Part shown: in pieces, positions 1 to 13,200 of the stretch
Layout of the letters: each line of letters opens with the position of its first letter
How positions within the stretch are numbered: the first letter of the stretch is position 1
Source of the DNA: Doris montereyensis
Taxonomy: Eukaryota > Mollusca > Gastropoda > Nudibranchia > Dorididae
NCBI GenBank assembly: GCA_037039925.1
Contig: JAXRKP010001035.1
Location: forward strand, 15,001 to 79,000
Length of the DNA: 64,000 nt
Direction of reading: 5' to 3'
The notes under the pieces: model-generated
Told to the model about the DNA's origin: nothing
Databases searched by the model: none
Seen by the model: the letters and a program-made list of their open reading frames with translations, nothing else
Position numbers and translations under genes: made by a program

Positions 1-409
1 CAAGGCGTAATCGACTTTGGGAAATACTGTCCCATCGCCTTTGGAAATACTGTCATGGGGTGTAATCAAAGCCCAAGTTGTGTAAATTTGACTTAAGAAT
101 CTTCATCAGCGTCAGATTCTAGTGCGATTTATATATGAAGCACTGCCACCAAACAGTTATAATTAATCTCCCACCCCCTCCTCCCTCCTGTTCCCACCAA
201 ATCACAAAGCAAAGATGTTTATAATGACCTATTAATAGCGTCGGCGGGAAGTCGCGGATGAAAACTATGCGGCGTTGTAGTGTCCTTGAGGATTTCCCGC
301 ATAGCAAGTGGCCCAACGTGGCTTTCCTCAACGACCTTGATCAAGGTCGTGGCCTTGATGACTACTCCTTAATGCGAATTTTACCAATCTACTGGTTCCG
401 CGAGAGTTA
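1..409. other. Unassigned sequence
   Basis: No exon of the SLC7-like gene and no repeat of this window is recognised here. A 71-codon minus-strand frame at 119-331 has no recognisable domain. Confidence 0.3.
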
Positions 410-735
410 TTGATTTGATTTGATTTTTACCCACATCCACATCTAAGGTGATCGCGGGGGTTTCGGTAGGATTTTAGATTTTGCACGGACTGTCCTGTAA
501 GCAGCCAAGGATCTCTAGCGTGCACAGAGTGTTGTCATCTGCACACGGGACCTCCTTTTTATCGTCGGTATCCGATGGGACTAGGTATCAGTCCACGGGG
601 GGGGATGGGGTAGATTTTACTCGAAAAGAACTCGAGAAATTGTTTCAACCACTGCCGGGTCCTGAAACCAGGACTCTTGTGTTGAGAGGTCAACACCTTG
701 CCTCTGGACTACCGATTCCCTCTTCCACGAGAGAC
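410..735 (-). mobile_element. SINE family A copy (tRNA-like head)
   Basis: On the minus strand the head reads GTAGTCCAGAGGCAAGG, with a degenerate B box. The body motifs (tctgcacacggga, ctgtaa.cagccaagga, ggtaggatttta) recur near 11.7, 28.8, 29.4, 35.3 and 40.6 kb in both orientations. An interspersed tRNA-derived repeat is inferred from the shared ends. Confidence 0.65.
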
Positions 736-1014
736 GGACCAAGAAGCGGCCGGTTGAAGGTGACAACGTCAGTTCAGGGCCGTTATATCAGAACTCGTCA
801 TTTGCAGGGTCACTTCAGAGTGGTCAGTTTCTTAATTTGATCGTCAGTATACTTAGACGTGGATCAAGTTGACCAGAGGTAGACATTTTATGTCTCAGGC
901 CAAGCGTTTTCTGTGTTTATTCAATGGGACATCTAATAAAATTATTTTTTCTATCTTTCATTTCTTTAAAAAAAAAGGGAAATAAAGAGAATGAATAGAG
1001 GCGGCGACAACTGC

Positions 1015-1795
1015 AGTCTTCCTGTACATATCCTGTCATTGTTCTTGTAACATTAGAACTGAAAAACTGTACTCTTCCTGTATATAGCCTGTCATTGTTC
1101 TTTGTAACATTAGAACTGAAAAACTGTACTCTTCCTGTATATAGCCTGTCATTGTTCTTGTAACATTAAAATTGAACAACTGTACTTTCATGTATATAGC
1201 CTGTCATTGTTCTTGTAATATTAGAACCGAACAACTGCAATCTTCCTGTATATAGCCTGTCATTGTTCTTGTAACATTAGAACTGAACAAACTCTTCTTG
1301 TATATAGCCTATCATTGTTCTTGTAACCTGTCATTGTTCTTGTATAAGTCATTGTTCTTTAGAACTGAACAACTTCATTATCTTCCTGTATATAGCCTGT
1401 CATTGTTCTTGTAACATTAGAACTGAACAACTGTAATTCTTCCTGTATATAGCCTGTCATTGTTCTTGTAACATTAGAACTGAAAAACTGTACTCTTCCT
1501 GTATATAGCCTGTCATTGTTCTTGTGACAATAGAACTGAAAAACTGCACTCTTCCTGTACATAGCTTATCATTGTTTTTGTAACATTAGAACTAAAAAAA
1601 CTGCACCACTCTTTGTACTTAACCTGTCATTGTTATTGTAACAATAAAACTAAAACACCTGCACCACTTCCTGTACATAGTCTGCCATTGTTCTTGTAAC
1701 AATAGAACTAAAAAACTGCACTCTTCCTGTACATAGCCTGTCATTGTTCTTGTAACAATAGAACTGAAAAATTTTTCTCTTCGTTTAAACAGCCA
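1015..1795. repeat. Minisatellite, about 56-bp unit
   Basis: About 14 imperfect copies of a unit containing ctgtcattgttcttgtaac and attagaactgaaaaactg. Some copies are truncated. It lies in the intron left of the first SLC7-like exon. Confidence 0.95.
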
Positions 1796-1869
1796 ACACG
1801 ACATGTGAACCGATTCAATTCATCAGAATATCCATATTGTCCTTTCGATGATAGTTCAGGATTGAAAAA

Positions 1870-2055
1870 AAAGAGATAAAGATGGACGTATAAATAGAGC
1901 TAGCCCGTATCCGATATCCCCCGCAAAAGTGAGGACTCACCGGAGGCCATTCATTCAAATTCAAAAGGAAGCATTCAGGACAGCTGCCTGTTAGACGCGC
2001 CGCGCTACTAATCTGACAAGATCTTTCTCTACCTTTAGTCGGGTGGTTTAAACCA
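1870..2055 (-). mobile_element. Interspersed repeat family H, fragment
   Basis: Shares gataaagatgga, cgtatcc, ggctcac/ggactcac, cattcattcaaa and tctgacaagat in the same order with 29870-30075; a shorter match lies near 44.33-44.43 kb. Confidence 0.5.
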
Positions 2056-2121
2056 TTTCACCTTGCTGTTTCCTCTTAATTGACCCAAACCACTGCAGAA
2101 TAACGAACGGGTTGAATCGCA

Positions 2122-2905
2122 ACCAATTAATCAATCAATCAATTACTCAACCAACTAACCAATCAATCAATGAACAAACAACAAACCCAGCAATCTTACT
2201 CCTTTCCATCAACCAACCGATCTTTCAACCAATCAAATTTCACCGATCAGACCAACCAACCAATCAATCAACCAACTGAGACCAACAATGCATCAATCAA
2301 CCAACGGGTTCAACCAACCAATCAATCAATCAATCAATCAATTAACCAATCAACCAATCAACCAACCAATTTATTAACTAACCAATTAACCAATCAATCA
2401 ATGAACAAACCAACCAAAATCCCACCAATCAATCAACAAACCAATCAATCAATAAACCAACCAATCAATCAACCAACCAATCAACCAATCAATCAATTAA
2501 CCAATCAATCAACCAACCGATCAACCAACCAATCAACCAACCAACCAATCAACCAATCAATCAACCAACCAAGACCAACCAACCAATCAATCAATCAATC
2601 AAAGTCAATCAACCAATCAACCAACAATCAATAAACCAATCAATCAATTAACCAACCAATCAACCAACCAATTAATCAATCAATCAACCAACCAATCAAT
2701 CCAACCAACCAATCAATCAACAATCAACCAACCAAACAATCAATTAATCAACCAAATAAACAATCAATCAACCAAATTAACCAATCAACCAATCAATCAA
2801 TAAATCAATCAACCAAGCAATCAATCAACCACCTAATCAACCAATTAACCAACCAGTCAATCAATCAGTCAACAACCAACCAATCCATGAACCAATCAAT
2901 TAAAA
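2122..2905. repeat. CAAT/CAAC tetranucleotide microsatellite
   Basis: Nearly 0.8 kb of mixed caat, caac and taac repeats running to about 20 bases before the acceptor of SLC7-like exon 1. Open frames through it encode Asn/Gln/Pro/Thr strings only because it is simple sequence. Confidence 0.95.
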
Positions 2906-2922
2906 CCCTTATGTCTCCACAG

Positions 2923-3046
2923 AAACCTGCCCCGTGCCATCTGGATCTCCATGCCGCTTGTCACTGGCATCTACATCCTGGCCAACGTGGCGTACTTCGC
3001 GGTGTTGAGTCCTGCTGAGATGATCGCGTCTGATGCTGTCGCCGTA
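2923..3046 (+). CDS. SLC7-like exon 1 of window (TM7 region)
   Basis: The acceptor is ctccacag and the donor GTA|GTGAGT. The frame starts with one base completing a codon and reads [15 protein letters not shown], then [12 protein letters not shown], ending ASDAVAV in phase 0. NLPRAI followed by an AYF..LS motif is the classic SLC7 signature around TM7. The intron upstream ends in a CAAT/CAAC array only about 20 bases before the exon. Confidence 0.88.
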
Positions 3047-4224
3047 GTGAGTAGTGGGGTGACCTCTGATATATCATACACTCAACGCAGAGACAAACTC
3101 AAACTCACACCAACACAAACATAACCACAAATACGAACACAAACACAAACAAAAACACAAAAACAAACACACACGCAAAGGCAAACGCAAATGCTAACGC
3201 AAGCGCAAACGCAAACAAAACACACAGGTACAAAACACAACAAACACACACACAAACATAAACACAAACACAAACTCAAACTCAAACTCAAACTCACACT
3301 CAAACTCAAACTCAAACTCAAACTCAAACTCAAACTCAAACTCAAACTCAAACTCAAACTCACACTCAAACTCAAACTCAAACTCAAACTCAAACTCAAA
3401 CTCAAACTCAAAAACTCAACTCACACTCACTCACTCACACTCAAACTCACACTCACACTCAACTCAAACTCACACTCACACTCACTCACACTCACACTCA
3501 CACTCACACTCACTCCTCACTCACACTCACACTCACTCACACTCACACTCACACTCACACTCACACTCAAACACAAACTCAAACTCAAACTCAAACTCAA
3601 ACTCAAACTCAAAACTCAAACTCAAACTCAAACTCAAACTCACACTCAAACTCAAACTCAAACACACACTCAAACTCAAACTCAAACTCAAACTCAAACT
3701 CAAACTCAAACTCAAACTCAAACTCAAACTCACCCTCACACTCACACTCACACTCAACTCACACTCAAACTCAAACTCAAACTCAAACTCACACTCACAC
3801 TCACATTCAAAAACTCAAACTCAAACTCACAAACTCACACTCACACACACACACTCACACTCACACTCAAACTCAAACTCACACTCAAACTCAAACTCAA
3901 ACTCAAACTCAAACTCAAACTCAACTCAAACTCAAATTCAAACTCAAACTCAAACTCAAACTCAAACTCAAACTCAAACTCAAACTCAAACTCAAACTCA
4001 AACTCAAACTCAAACTCAAACTCACACTCACACTCACACTCACACTCACACTCACACTCACACTCACACTCAACTACTCACACTCACACTCACTCACACT
4101 CACACTCACACTCACACTCACACTCACACTCACACTCACACTCACACTCACACTCATACTCACACTCACACTCAAACTCAAACACACACTCACATACGCA
4201 TGCTCATGCGCAAACGTAAACACG

Positions 4225-4267
<43 letters not shown>

Positions 4268-7200
4268 CCCGCCTTCATGCACACACACACACACACATAT
4301 GCGCACACAATTTGGAACGCACCAATTCCCCCCCCCTTCCCCTTCCCTCCCTCCCGTGAAATAAAGGATTCTGATTCTGATAAGCCAAGTAATAGCAATG
4401 CCAGCAATTAACCGAATCAGCTGACGGTCAACAGTTATATAATACTGCTGACGGGAAGACTGATGGTTTTGGGCATAATGATAGGACGAGCAATAATAAA
4501 TAATTCACCATCTGGTCAAAGGGACCAACCACACTTCATGACGAACATACCATACTGTATTAACAAAACATTCCTGTACACAGTTGTAGCTCAGTGTTTT
4601 ATGAGTTCACCCATCTTTTCCATAAGCGAGAACTGTATATTATGAATTTGTAAAATAGACCCTTCTGCAAGCCATTTTAGGGCAGATGGTTTTAACCTTG
4701 TTGGAGGTCATGAACCCTGCAACTTTCGTACGTGCACTCACCGAACCCTTCAGTGGCGTGCCGGTGATTGGTGGGCGCTGCTGGTAGGTCCTTTTTCTTT
4801 CCTTTCTTCTTTCACTCAACTTTTGGTGTTTCCTCTTAATTCACCCTGGCATCATCGCAGTGGTGGTGATGATGTAAACTTCAATGAAACAAACAAAACA
4901 TCAGTGGCGTGAATGGAACGCACACACACCCAGGTTGTGACACTGTGTGCTGTAAGTATGTCTTGACCTAAGAACCACTGCATTAATGTTAGTGTAGCCA
5001 GGTTAAGAACCAGTGCATTAATGTTAGTGTAACCCAGGCTAAGAACCAGTGCATTAATGTTAATGTAACCCAGGTTAAGAACCATGCATTAATGTTAGTG
5101 TAACCCAGGTTAAGAACCATGACATTAATGTTGTGTAACCTTCTTTGAGAACCAGTACATTAATGTTAGTGTAACAGGTTAAGAACCAGTGCATTAATGT
5201 TAGTGTTAACCCAGGCAGGTTAAGAACCACTGCATTAAGTGTTAGTGTAATCCAGGTTAAGAACCATACATTAATGTTAGTGTAACCCTTTGAGAACCCA
5301 GGGCATTATTAGTGTAACCCAGGTTAAGAACCAGTGACATTAATGTTAGTGTGTTAAGAACCAGTACATTAATGTTAGTTAACCCTGGTTAGAACCAGTG
5401 CATTAATGTTAGTGTAACCCAGGTTAAGAACCAGTGACATTAGTGTTAGTGTAACCCAGGTTAAGAACCAGGACATTAGTGTTGTTAGTGTAGGACATTA
5501 GTGTTAGTGTAACCCAGGTTAAGAACCAGTGACATTAGGTGTTAGTGTAACCCAGGTTAAGAATCCTTAGTGACATAAGAACTAGGACATTAGTGTTAGT
5601 GTAACCCAGGTTAAGAACCAGTACATTAATGTTAGTGTAACCAGGTTAAGAACCAGTGCATTAGTGTTAGTGTAACCCAGAGTTAAGAACCAGTACATTA
5701 GTGTTAGTGTAACCCAGGTTAAGAACCAGTGCATTAGTGTTAGTGTAACCCAGGTTAAGAACCAGGACATTAATGTTAGTGTAACCCAGGTTAAGAACCA
5801 GTGCATTAGTGTTAGTGTAACCCAGGTTAAGAACCAGTGACATTAGTGTTAGTGTAACCCAGGTTAAGAACCATGACATTAGTGTTAGTGTAACCCAGGT
5901 TAAGAACCAGTGCATTAATGTTAGTGTAACCCAGGTTAAGAACCAGTGCATTAATGTTAGTGTAACCCAGGTTAAGAACCATGACATTAGTGTTAGTGTA
6001 ACCCAGGTTAAGAACCAGTGCATTAGTGTTAGTGTAACCCAGGTTAAGAACCATGACATTAGTGTTAGTGTAACCAGGTTAAGAACCAGTGCATTAGTGT
6101 TAGTGTAACCCAGGTTAAGAACCAGTGCATTAATGTTAGTGTAACCCAGGTTAAGAACCAGGACATTAGTGTTAGTGTAACCCAGGTTAAGAACCATGAC
6201 ATTAGTGTTAGTGTAACCCAGGTTAAGAACCAGTGACATTAGTGTTAGTGTAACCCAGGTTAAGAACCAGACATTAGTGTTAGTGTAACCCAGGTTAAGA
6301 ACCAGGACATTAGTGTTAGTGTAACCCAGGTTAAGAACCAGTGCATTAATGTTAGTGTAACCCATGGTTAAGGTTAAACCAGTGCATTAATGTTAGTGTA
6401 ACCCAGGTTAAGAACCAGTGCATTATTGTTAGTGTAACCCAGGTTAAGAACCAGTACATTAATGTTAGTGTAACCCAGGTTAAGAACCAGTGCATTAATG
6501 TTAGTGATTAAGAACCACCCAATGTTGTAACCAGTGTGGTTAAGAACCAGTGCATTAATGTTAGTGTAACCCAGGTTAAGATGTTAGTGCATTAGAACCA
6601 TGTTAGTGTAACCCAGGTTAAGAACCAGTGCATTAATGTTAGTGTAACCCAGGTTAAGAACCAGTGCATTAATGTTAGTGTAACCAGGTTAAGAACCACT
6701 GCATTAAGAACCAGGTTAAGAACATTAATGTTAGTGTAACCCAGGTTAAGAACCAGTGACATTATTGTTAGTGTAACCCAGGTTAAGAACCAGTGCATTA
6801 ATGTTAGTGTAACCCAGATTAAGAATCAGTGCATTAATGTTACTGTAACCCAGGTTAAGAACAGTGACATTAATGTTAGTGTAATGTTCTCTGTTTTGAG
6901 AACCAGTACATTAATGTTACTGTAACCCAGGTTAAGAACCATGACATTAGTGTCTGTGTAATGTTCTTTGAGAACCAGACATTAATGTTAGTGTAACCCA
7001 GATTAAGAACCAGTGCACATTAGTGTTAGAATCAGTAATTAATGTTAGGTTAAGAACCAGTGCATTAATGTTACTGTAACCCAGGTTAAGAACCATGACA
7101 TTAGTGGTTAACCTTCTTTGAGAACCAGTACATTAATGTTACTGTAACCCAGGTTAAGAACCATAACATTAATGTTGTGTAACCCAGGTTTGAGAACCAG

Positions 7201-10200
7201 TACATTAATGTTACTGTAACCCAGGTTAAGAACCAGGACATTAATGTTAGTGTAACAGGTTCTTTGAGAACCAGTACATTAATGTTAGTGTAACCCAGGT
7301 TAAGAACCAGTACATTAATGTTAGTGTAACAGGTTAAGAACCAATGCATTAATGTTACTGTAACCCAGATTAAGAATCAGTGCCTTAGTGTTAGTGTAAC
7401 CCAGGTTAAGAACCAGTGCATTAGTGTTAGTGTAACCCAGGTTAAGAACCAGTACATTAATGTTAGTGTAACCCCAGGTTAAGAATCAGTGCCTTAGTGT
7501 TAGTGTAACCCAGGTTAAGAACCAGTGCATTAATGTTACTGTAACCCAGATTAAGAATCAGTGCATTAATGTTAGTGTAACCCAGGTTAAGAACCAGTGC
7601 ATTAATGTTAGTGTAACCCAGGTTAAGAACCAGTACATTAGTGTTAGTGTAACCCAGGTTAAGAACCAGTACATTAATGTTAGTGTAACCCAGGTTAAGA
7701 ATCAGTACATTAATGTTAGTTAACCCAGGTTAAGAACCACTGCATTAAAGAACCAGGTTAAGAACTGCATTAATGTAACCCAGTAATACATTAATGTTAT
7801 TACATTAATGTTAGTGTAACCCAGGTTAAGAACTAGTACATTAATGTAAGTGTACCCCCTGTTTAAGAACCAGTACATTTGTGTTAGTGTAGTTACGTTA
7901 AGAACCGTTACATTAGTGTTAGTATAACCTAGGTTAAGAATCAGACACGTGCTTTAGTGTAACATCTAAGAATCAGTACATTACTGTTTGCTTTATTTTG
8001 AGGTGAAAGGGACATTTTTATGTGATGTGCGTTTTCTTGGTTTAGAGTATTGTCCGTAATGTTAATGTCTCAACTGTGCCCATTCAGAACGATTTGACAT
8101 CCAAGTGACAGTATTTAGGTTGCCACTGTTTGATATCAACTTACAGCCATATCGATTTTTGACATTTAGGGTTGCGACTGTTTGATATCAACTTACAACA
8201 TATGAACCATACTATTCCAATGAATTTATTCCAATGAATTGAACAAACCGTATTGTATGACGATTGTGTTCCGGTTTGATTGTGCTTAATTGTTATAGCA
8301 TTAAAAAAACAACAACTTCATCCTTTTGTTAATGTTTGATTGTGTAACATATTGTTTTTATTAATTGAATAAACAATCTTCAATCGTGTATTTGATTGAA
8401 TTAAATATTTATGACTATAGGCATTTTGAAGTTCTTTCACGGTTTGTAAAAGAAAATTTCTTTCCTTTTCCTTCTATCACGTATCTATCTTTCATCTTGC
8501 TGTTTCCTCTTAATTCGCCCTCAGATCCCCGCAATGATGGACCGAGTAAATTTCAATGAAACATATAATAAAGCATTATCTTATCTTAACTTATAGATAT
8601 AATATATAATTATATACTATAGAATTCAATTTTCTTCCCCACCTCCCCCTCGCCCTTCCCTCCTCAGACATTTGGAGATCGTACCCTGGGTGTGATGTCG
8701 TGGATAATGCCCGTCTTCGTGGCTTGCTCTACCTTTTGGGTCGTTGAATGGCGCCCTGTTTACCTCGTCAAGGTGTTCTTCACGTTTTTTTAAGATAAGA
8801 TAAGATAACATAAGATGACATACAACTTTATTGTCCAAAAAAAAGTGGCACATTGTCTTAATGTTTCAATACAATTGTGAAATACATTTACACTTTTACT
8901 ATGTTTTGGTGTTACAATACCTTCACTACAATATGAAATACATTCACACTTTTACTATGTTTTGGTGTTACAATACCTTTACTACAATATGAAATTTTTA
9001 CTATGTTTTAGTGTTACAATACCTTTACTACAATATGAAATACAACACATTGATTACTATGTTTTGGTGTTACAATACCTGTACTACAATATGAAATACA
9101 ACACACTTTTACTATGTTTTGGTGTTACAATACCTTCACTACAATATGAAATACATTCACACTTTTACTATGTTTTGGTGTTACAATACCTTCACTACAA
9201 TATGAAATACATTCACATTTTTACTATGTTTTGGTGTTACAATACCTTCACTACAATATGAAATACATTCACACTTTTACTATGTTTTAGTGTTACAATA
9301 CCTTCACTACAATATGAAATACAACACACTTTTACTATGTTTTGGTGTTACAATACCTTTACTACAATATGAAAATACACACTTTTAATATGTTTTAGTG
9401 TTACAATACCTTCACTACAATATGAAATACATTTACACTTTTACTATGTTTTGGTGTTACAATACCTTCACTACAATATGAAATACAACACACTTTTACT
9501 ATGTTTTAGTGTTACAATACCTTCAATACAATATGAAAAATACATTCACATTTTTACTATACATGAATTATTATTCACACACAATTAGCTTCACACACAC
9601 GTTTAAAGCACGTGATTATAACGTTTAAAGCCTTACATAACATAATAATTAAAAAGATTATAGATGTATATGTAACATTAATGAACACAATTATTTAACA
9701 TAACATAATATAACATAACATAACATAACATAATAATTAAAAGAGGCTGATACATTGTAAAAATGTAATCACTGCAATGAACACTATTTTAAAAGAGTGT
9801 TTTGATGAGGATGATGATTTTTGGTGATGGAAGTGATAATAATTGTATAGATGATTAAGAATGATTTTTTTAAATGTCTAAATTTATGGCACGAAAATTA
9901 AAGGAGTGTTTTTGGAGAGTTTAGACATTTTTGGTTTTTGATGTTAATGGGTGATTTTATTATTACTGTAGCTAAATTGACAGTATTGACAGTATTGACA
10001 GTATTGACAGTATTGACAGTATTGACCTTTAGTATTATGCTGACACCATCCACCGCCCTACCTATTTCTTTTTTTTACTCTCCCAATTCTCTTTTCTTGC
10101 CGTCAACTCTAATTCACTCTGAGATGACCACCTCTCTCCCTCTCTACCTCTGTCACCATTTATGGCATTTTGGGTTCTAAAGCGGTACAGCCAAGTTGAC

Positions 10201-13200
10201 GTTGTAGTTATACTAATGACAGTGACGTCTTTCACCTCCCAGGCTTTTCTTTGTTGGAGCCCGTCACGGGCATCTGCCTGGTTTCCTTGCCACCATTAAC
10301 ATGAAGCAGATGACGCCATTTCCTCTCTGCTGTTCGGGGTAAGAGTTCCTGTTTGGGGGTGCGCGCTGCTGTTTAGTTGGGGGTAAGAAATGCTGTTTGA
10401 TGGTAAGAAATGCTGTTTTGTGGTAAGACATTCTGTTTGGTGGTAAGAAATGCTGTTGGGTGAAAAGAAATGCTGTTTAGTGGTAAGAAATGCTATTTGG
10501 TGGTAAGAAATGCTGTTTGGTGGTAATGAATGCTGTTTGGTGGTAATAAATTCTGTTTGGTGGTAATAAATGCTGTTTGGTGGTAAGAAATGCTGTTTGG
10601 TGGTAACAAATTCTGAATAAGGTAAGAATGCTGTTTGGTGGTAACAAATTGTTTGTTTGGTGGTAAGAAATGCTGTTTGGTGGTAAGGAATAAGGAATGC
10701 TGTTTGGGGGTAAGAAATGTTGTTTGGTGGTAAGAAATGCTGTTTGGTGGTAGGGAAATGCTGTTTGGTGGTAAGAAATGCTGTTTTGGTAAAAAATTTT
10801 GTTTGGTAATAAATGCTGTTTTGTGGTAAAAAATGCTGTTTGGCGGTATGCGGAATTTTGTTTGGTGGTAAGAAATGCTGTTTCGTGGTAAGAAATGCTA
10901 TTTGGTGGTAAGAAATACTGTTTGATTGTAAGAAATACTGTTTGGTGGTAAGAAATGCTGTTTGGTTGTAAGAAATGCTGTTTGGTGGTAAGAAATGCTG
11001 TTTGGTGGTAAGAAATGTTGATTGGTGGTAAGAAATTCTGTTTGGTGGTAAAAATGCTGTTGGTGGTAAGAAATGCTGTTTAGTGGTAAGAAATGCTGTT
11101 TGGTGGTAAAAAATGCTGTTGGGTGGTAAGAAATGCTGTTTAGTGGTAAGAAATGCTGTTTGGTGGCAAGAACTGCAGTTTTAGGGTAGTTAGCTCAGTT
11201 GGTAGCACGCTTTCTTTTCATGGCGAGGCGATGGGTGCCGATGCACAGGTCGCAGGCTCGATCCCCATGGCGACCAGAATTTGTTCTGCCTATTCCTTGT
11301 ATTTGTCTCGTCTTTTGTTCCTATGGGGCTTTCATATTATCTTATGTCATTAGCTTTGCTTGGATGTAAGAAGTGTTGCTTTGGGGTAAAATAGACTGCC
11401 CGTATGGCGGTAAGAATTGCTGTTTTATCTTTACTATACCATCACTGTCTTGTACACGTTCCAGTGCATCACCTCCCTGATCATGCTGTCGTCTAGCGAC
11501 ATCTACTCGCTCATCAACTACGCCAGTTTCGTGGAGACGCTATTCATCGGCATGTCTGTCAGCGGCCTGCTTATTCTTAGATAACACGACCCAACCTAGA
11601 ACGTCCAATCAAAGTAAGGCGTTGTTGTTGTTGTTGTTTGTTGTTGTTGTTGTTTGTTGTTGTTGTTAGTTGTTGTTGGTGTTTTTTTTAAATATTTAAA
11701 TTTGATTTTACCTACTTCCACAACTAAGATGATCTCGGGTTTTTAACAAAAAAAGGGATTAAAAAAAGATTTCCAGGACTGCCCTGTAAACAGCCAAGGG
11801 ATCGTTAACGTGCACAGAGTGTTGTGATCTGCACACGGGACCCCCTTCGTATCGTCCGTCTTTGATCTCCTTACCTTGGTCAGAGTGGTAGGTTTCACTC
11901 GAAAAACAAACCTCGTGAAAATGTTCAACCTGCCATGGCTTGATTTGAACCTACAACCTTTCTGTTTGAGAGGCCGGCCGACACCTTGCCTCTGGACTAC
12001 AAAATCCTCCTGACTGACTGATGACAAAGATTGTTTTAAATGGTTGTAAAACTCAGTGCATCGTTGTCAGGCATCTGTGGAAATTGATTTGAATCAGTGG
12101 AATGGAATCACATCATTGATTTACTATGGGCGACTGAAAAGTAATAATATGAAAGATGAGTGACGCTTGCCCTAAACCGTGTAATAATGCTAGTACGGTG
12201 CTCTTAGACGAACAATGAGACAAGGGGGCTAGATCATCCTCAGCGAGCATAGTTAGCTCGGTTGGAAGCACGCTTTCTTTCATAGCAAGGCGATGGGTGT
12301 CAACGCGGAAGGTCTTGGTTTAGTATCGTTGGTAGTGATGTTAGGGGTCTTCCTCTGTGTAGTTAGTGCATTTTTCAAAGTACTCGTGCATTGCTGTTTG
12401 GGCCGGAATTGCGGCCTCTCTTCTTAGTATGTGCCAGAGTAGTATCCATCTTTGCTTTTTTATTCTCTCTGACCTATTGGTTTGATTCTATGACGGTCAT
12501 ACAGATCTTGGTTGCTTTTTTTCTCAGGCAAGTTGACGCTGATAATGTTCTTGAGGTGTTTTCTATGTATTATGAAAAGTAATGCGCCGTCGTTAATATC
12601 TCACAAAGTCATGAATGGATTAATGGAATTATTTGTGTCGTATGTCAATGATGTTGGCTCGGAGATGAAAACAAAAAAAAAAGCCCTTCATTTTTTAAAA
12701 CAAGGTCCAGCCTCCATGTTTTTCAACATAGACGCGTCAACGATGTAGATCTGTAACTAGTCGGCGAACGCAGTCAGCGAAAAATTCAAGAGTCTTGTTT
12801 CTTTACCAGGAGCACAGCCAACTGCCCGTATTTCACAATTATCGTTGAAATGATGTCCTTTGATGGGTTTCTTTTAAGTTTGGAAAAATCAAAAAAAAAA
12901 TCTGATGGGGCAAGATCATCGCTCTACGGAGGGTGGATGTTGAGGGGGGAGGGGGAATCTCGTGGAAGTTCAGACGTTGCAAAGCATCTCGCGTCTGCTG
13001 ATTGGTGTGTGGACAAACGTTATCATCGTGATGGGGGTGGGAAGGGGGTGGGGGTCATTCAACGGGTCATCGCGGTGCAATCGTGCACAAAGTTTTTTCA
13101 GCGTGACAATGTGTCGACACGAGTCCATGGTACACGTATCAACTTTTTGCAGAAATTATGTATGCACAAAAAACCTCCCCCTCCCCTCCGGGCGGCCTCC

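Noticed and set aside
3082..4407. Long open frames on both strands reading Leu-Ser, Lys-Leu or Val-Cys strings
   Set aside because: They are translations of hexanucleotide and CA repeats; no start context, domain or splice support.
5582..7349. Minus-strand frames with repeated [11 protein letters not shown]
   Set aside because: They come from a 36-bp intronic minisatellite whose length is a multiple of three.
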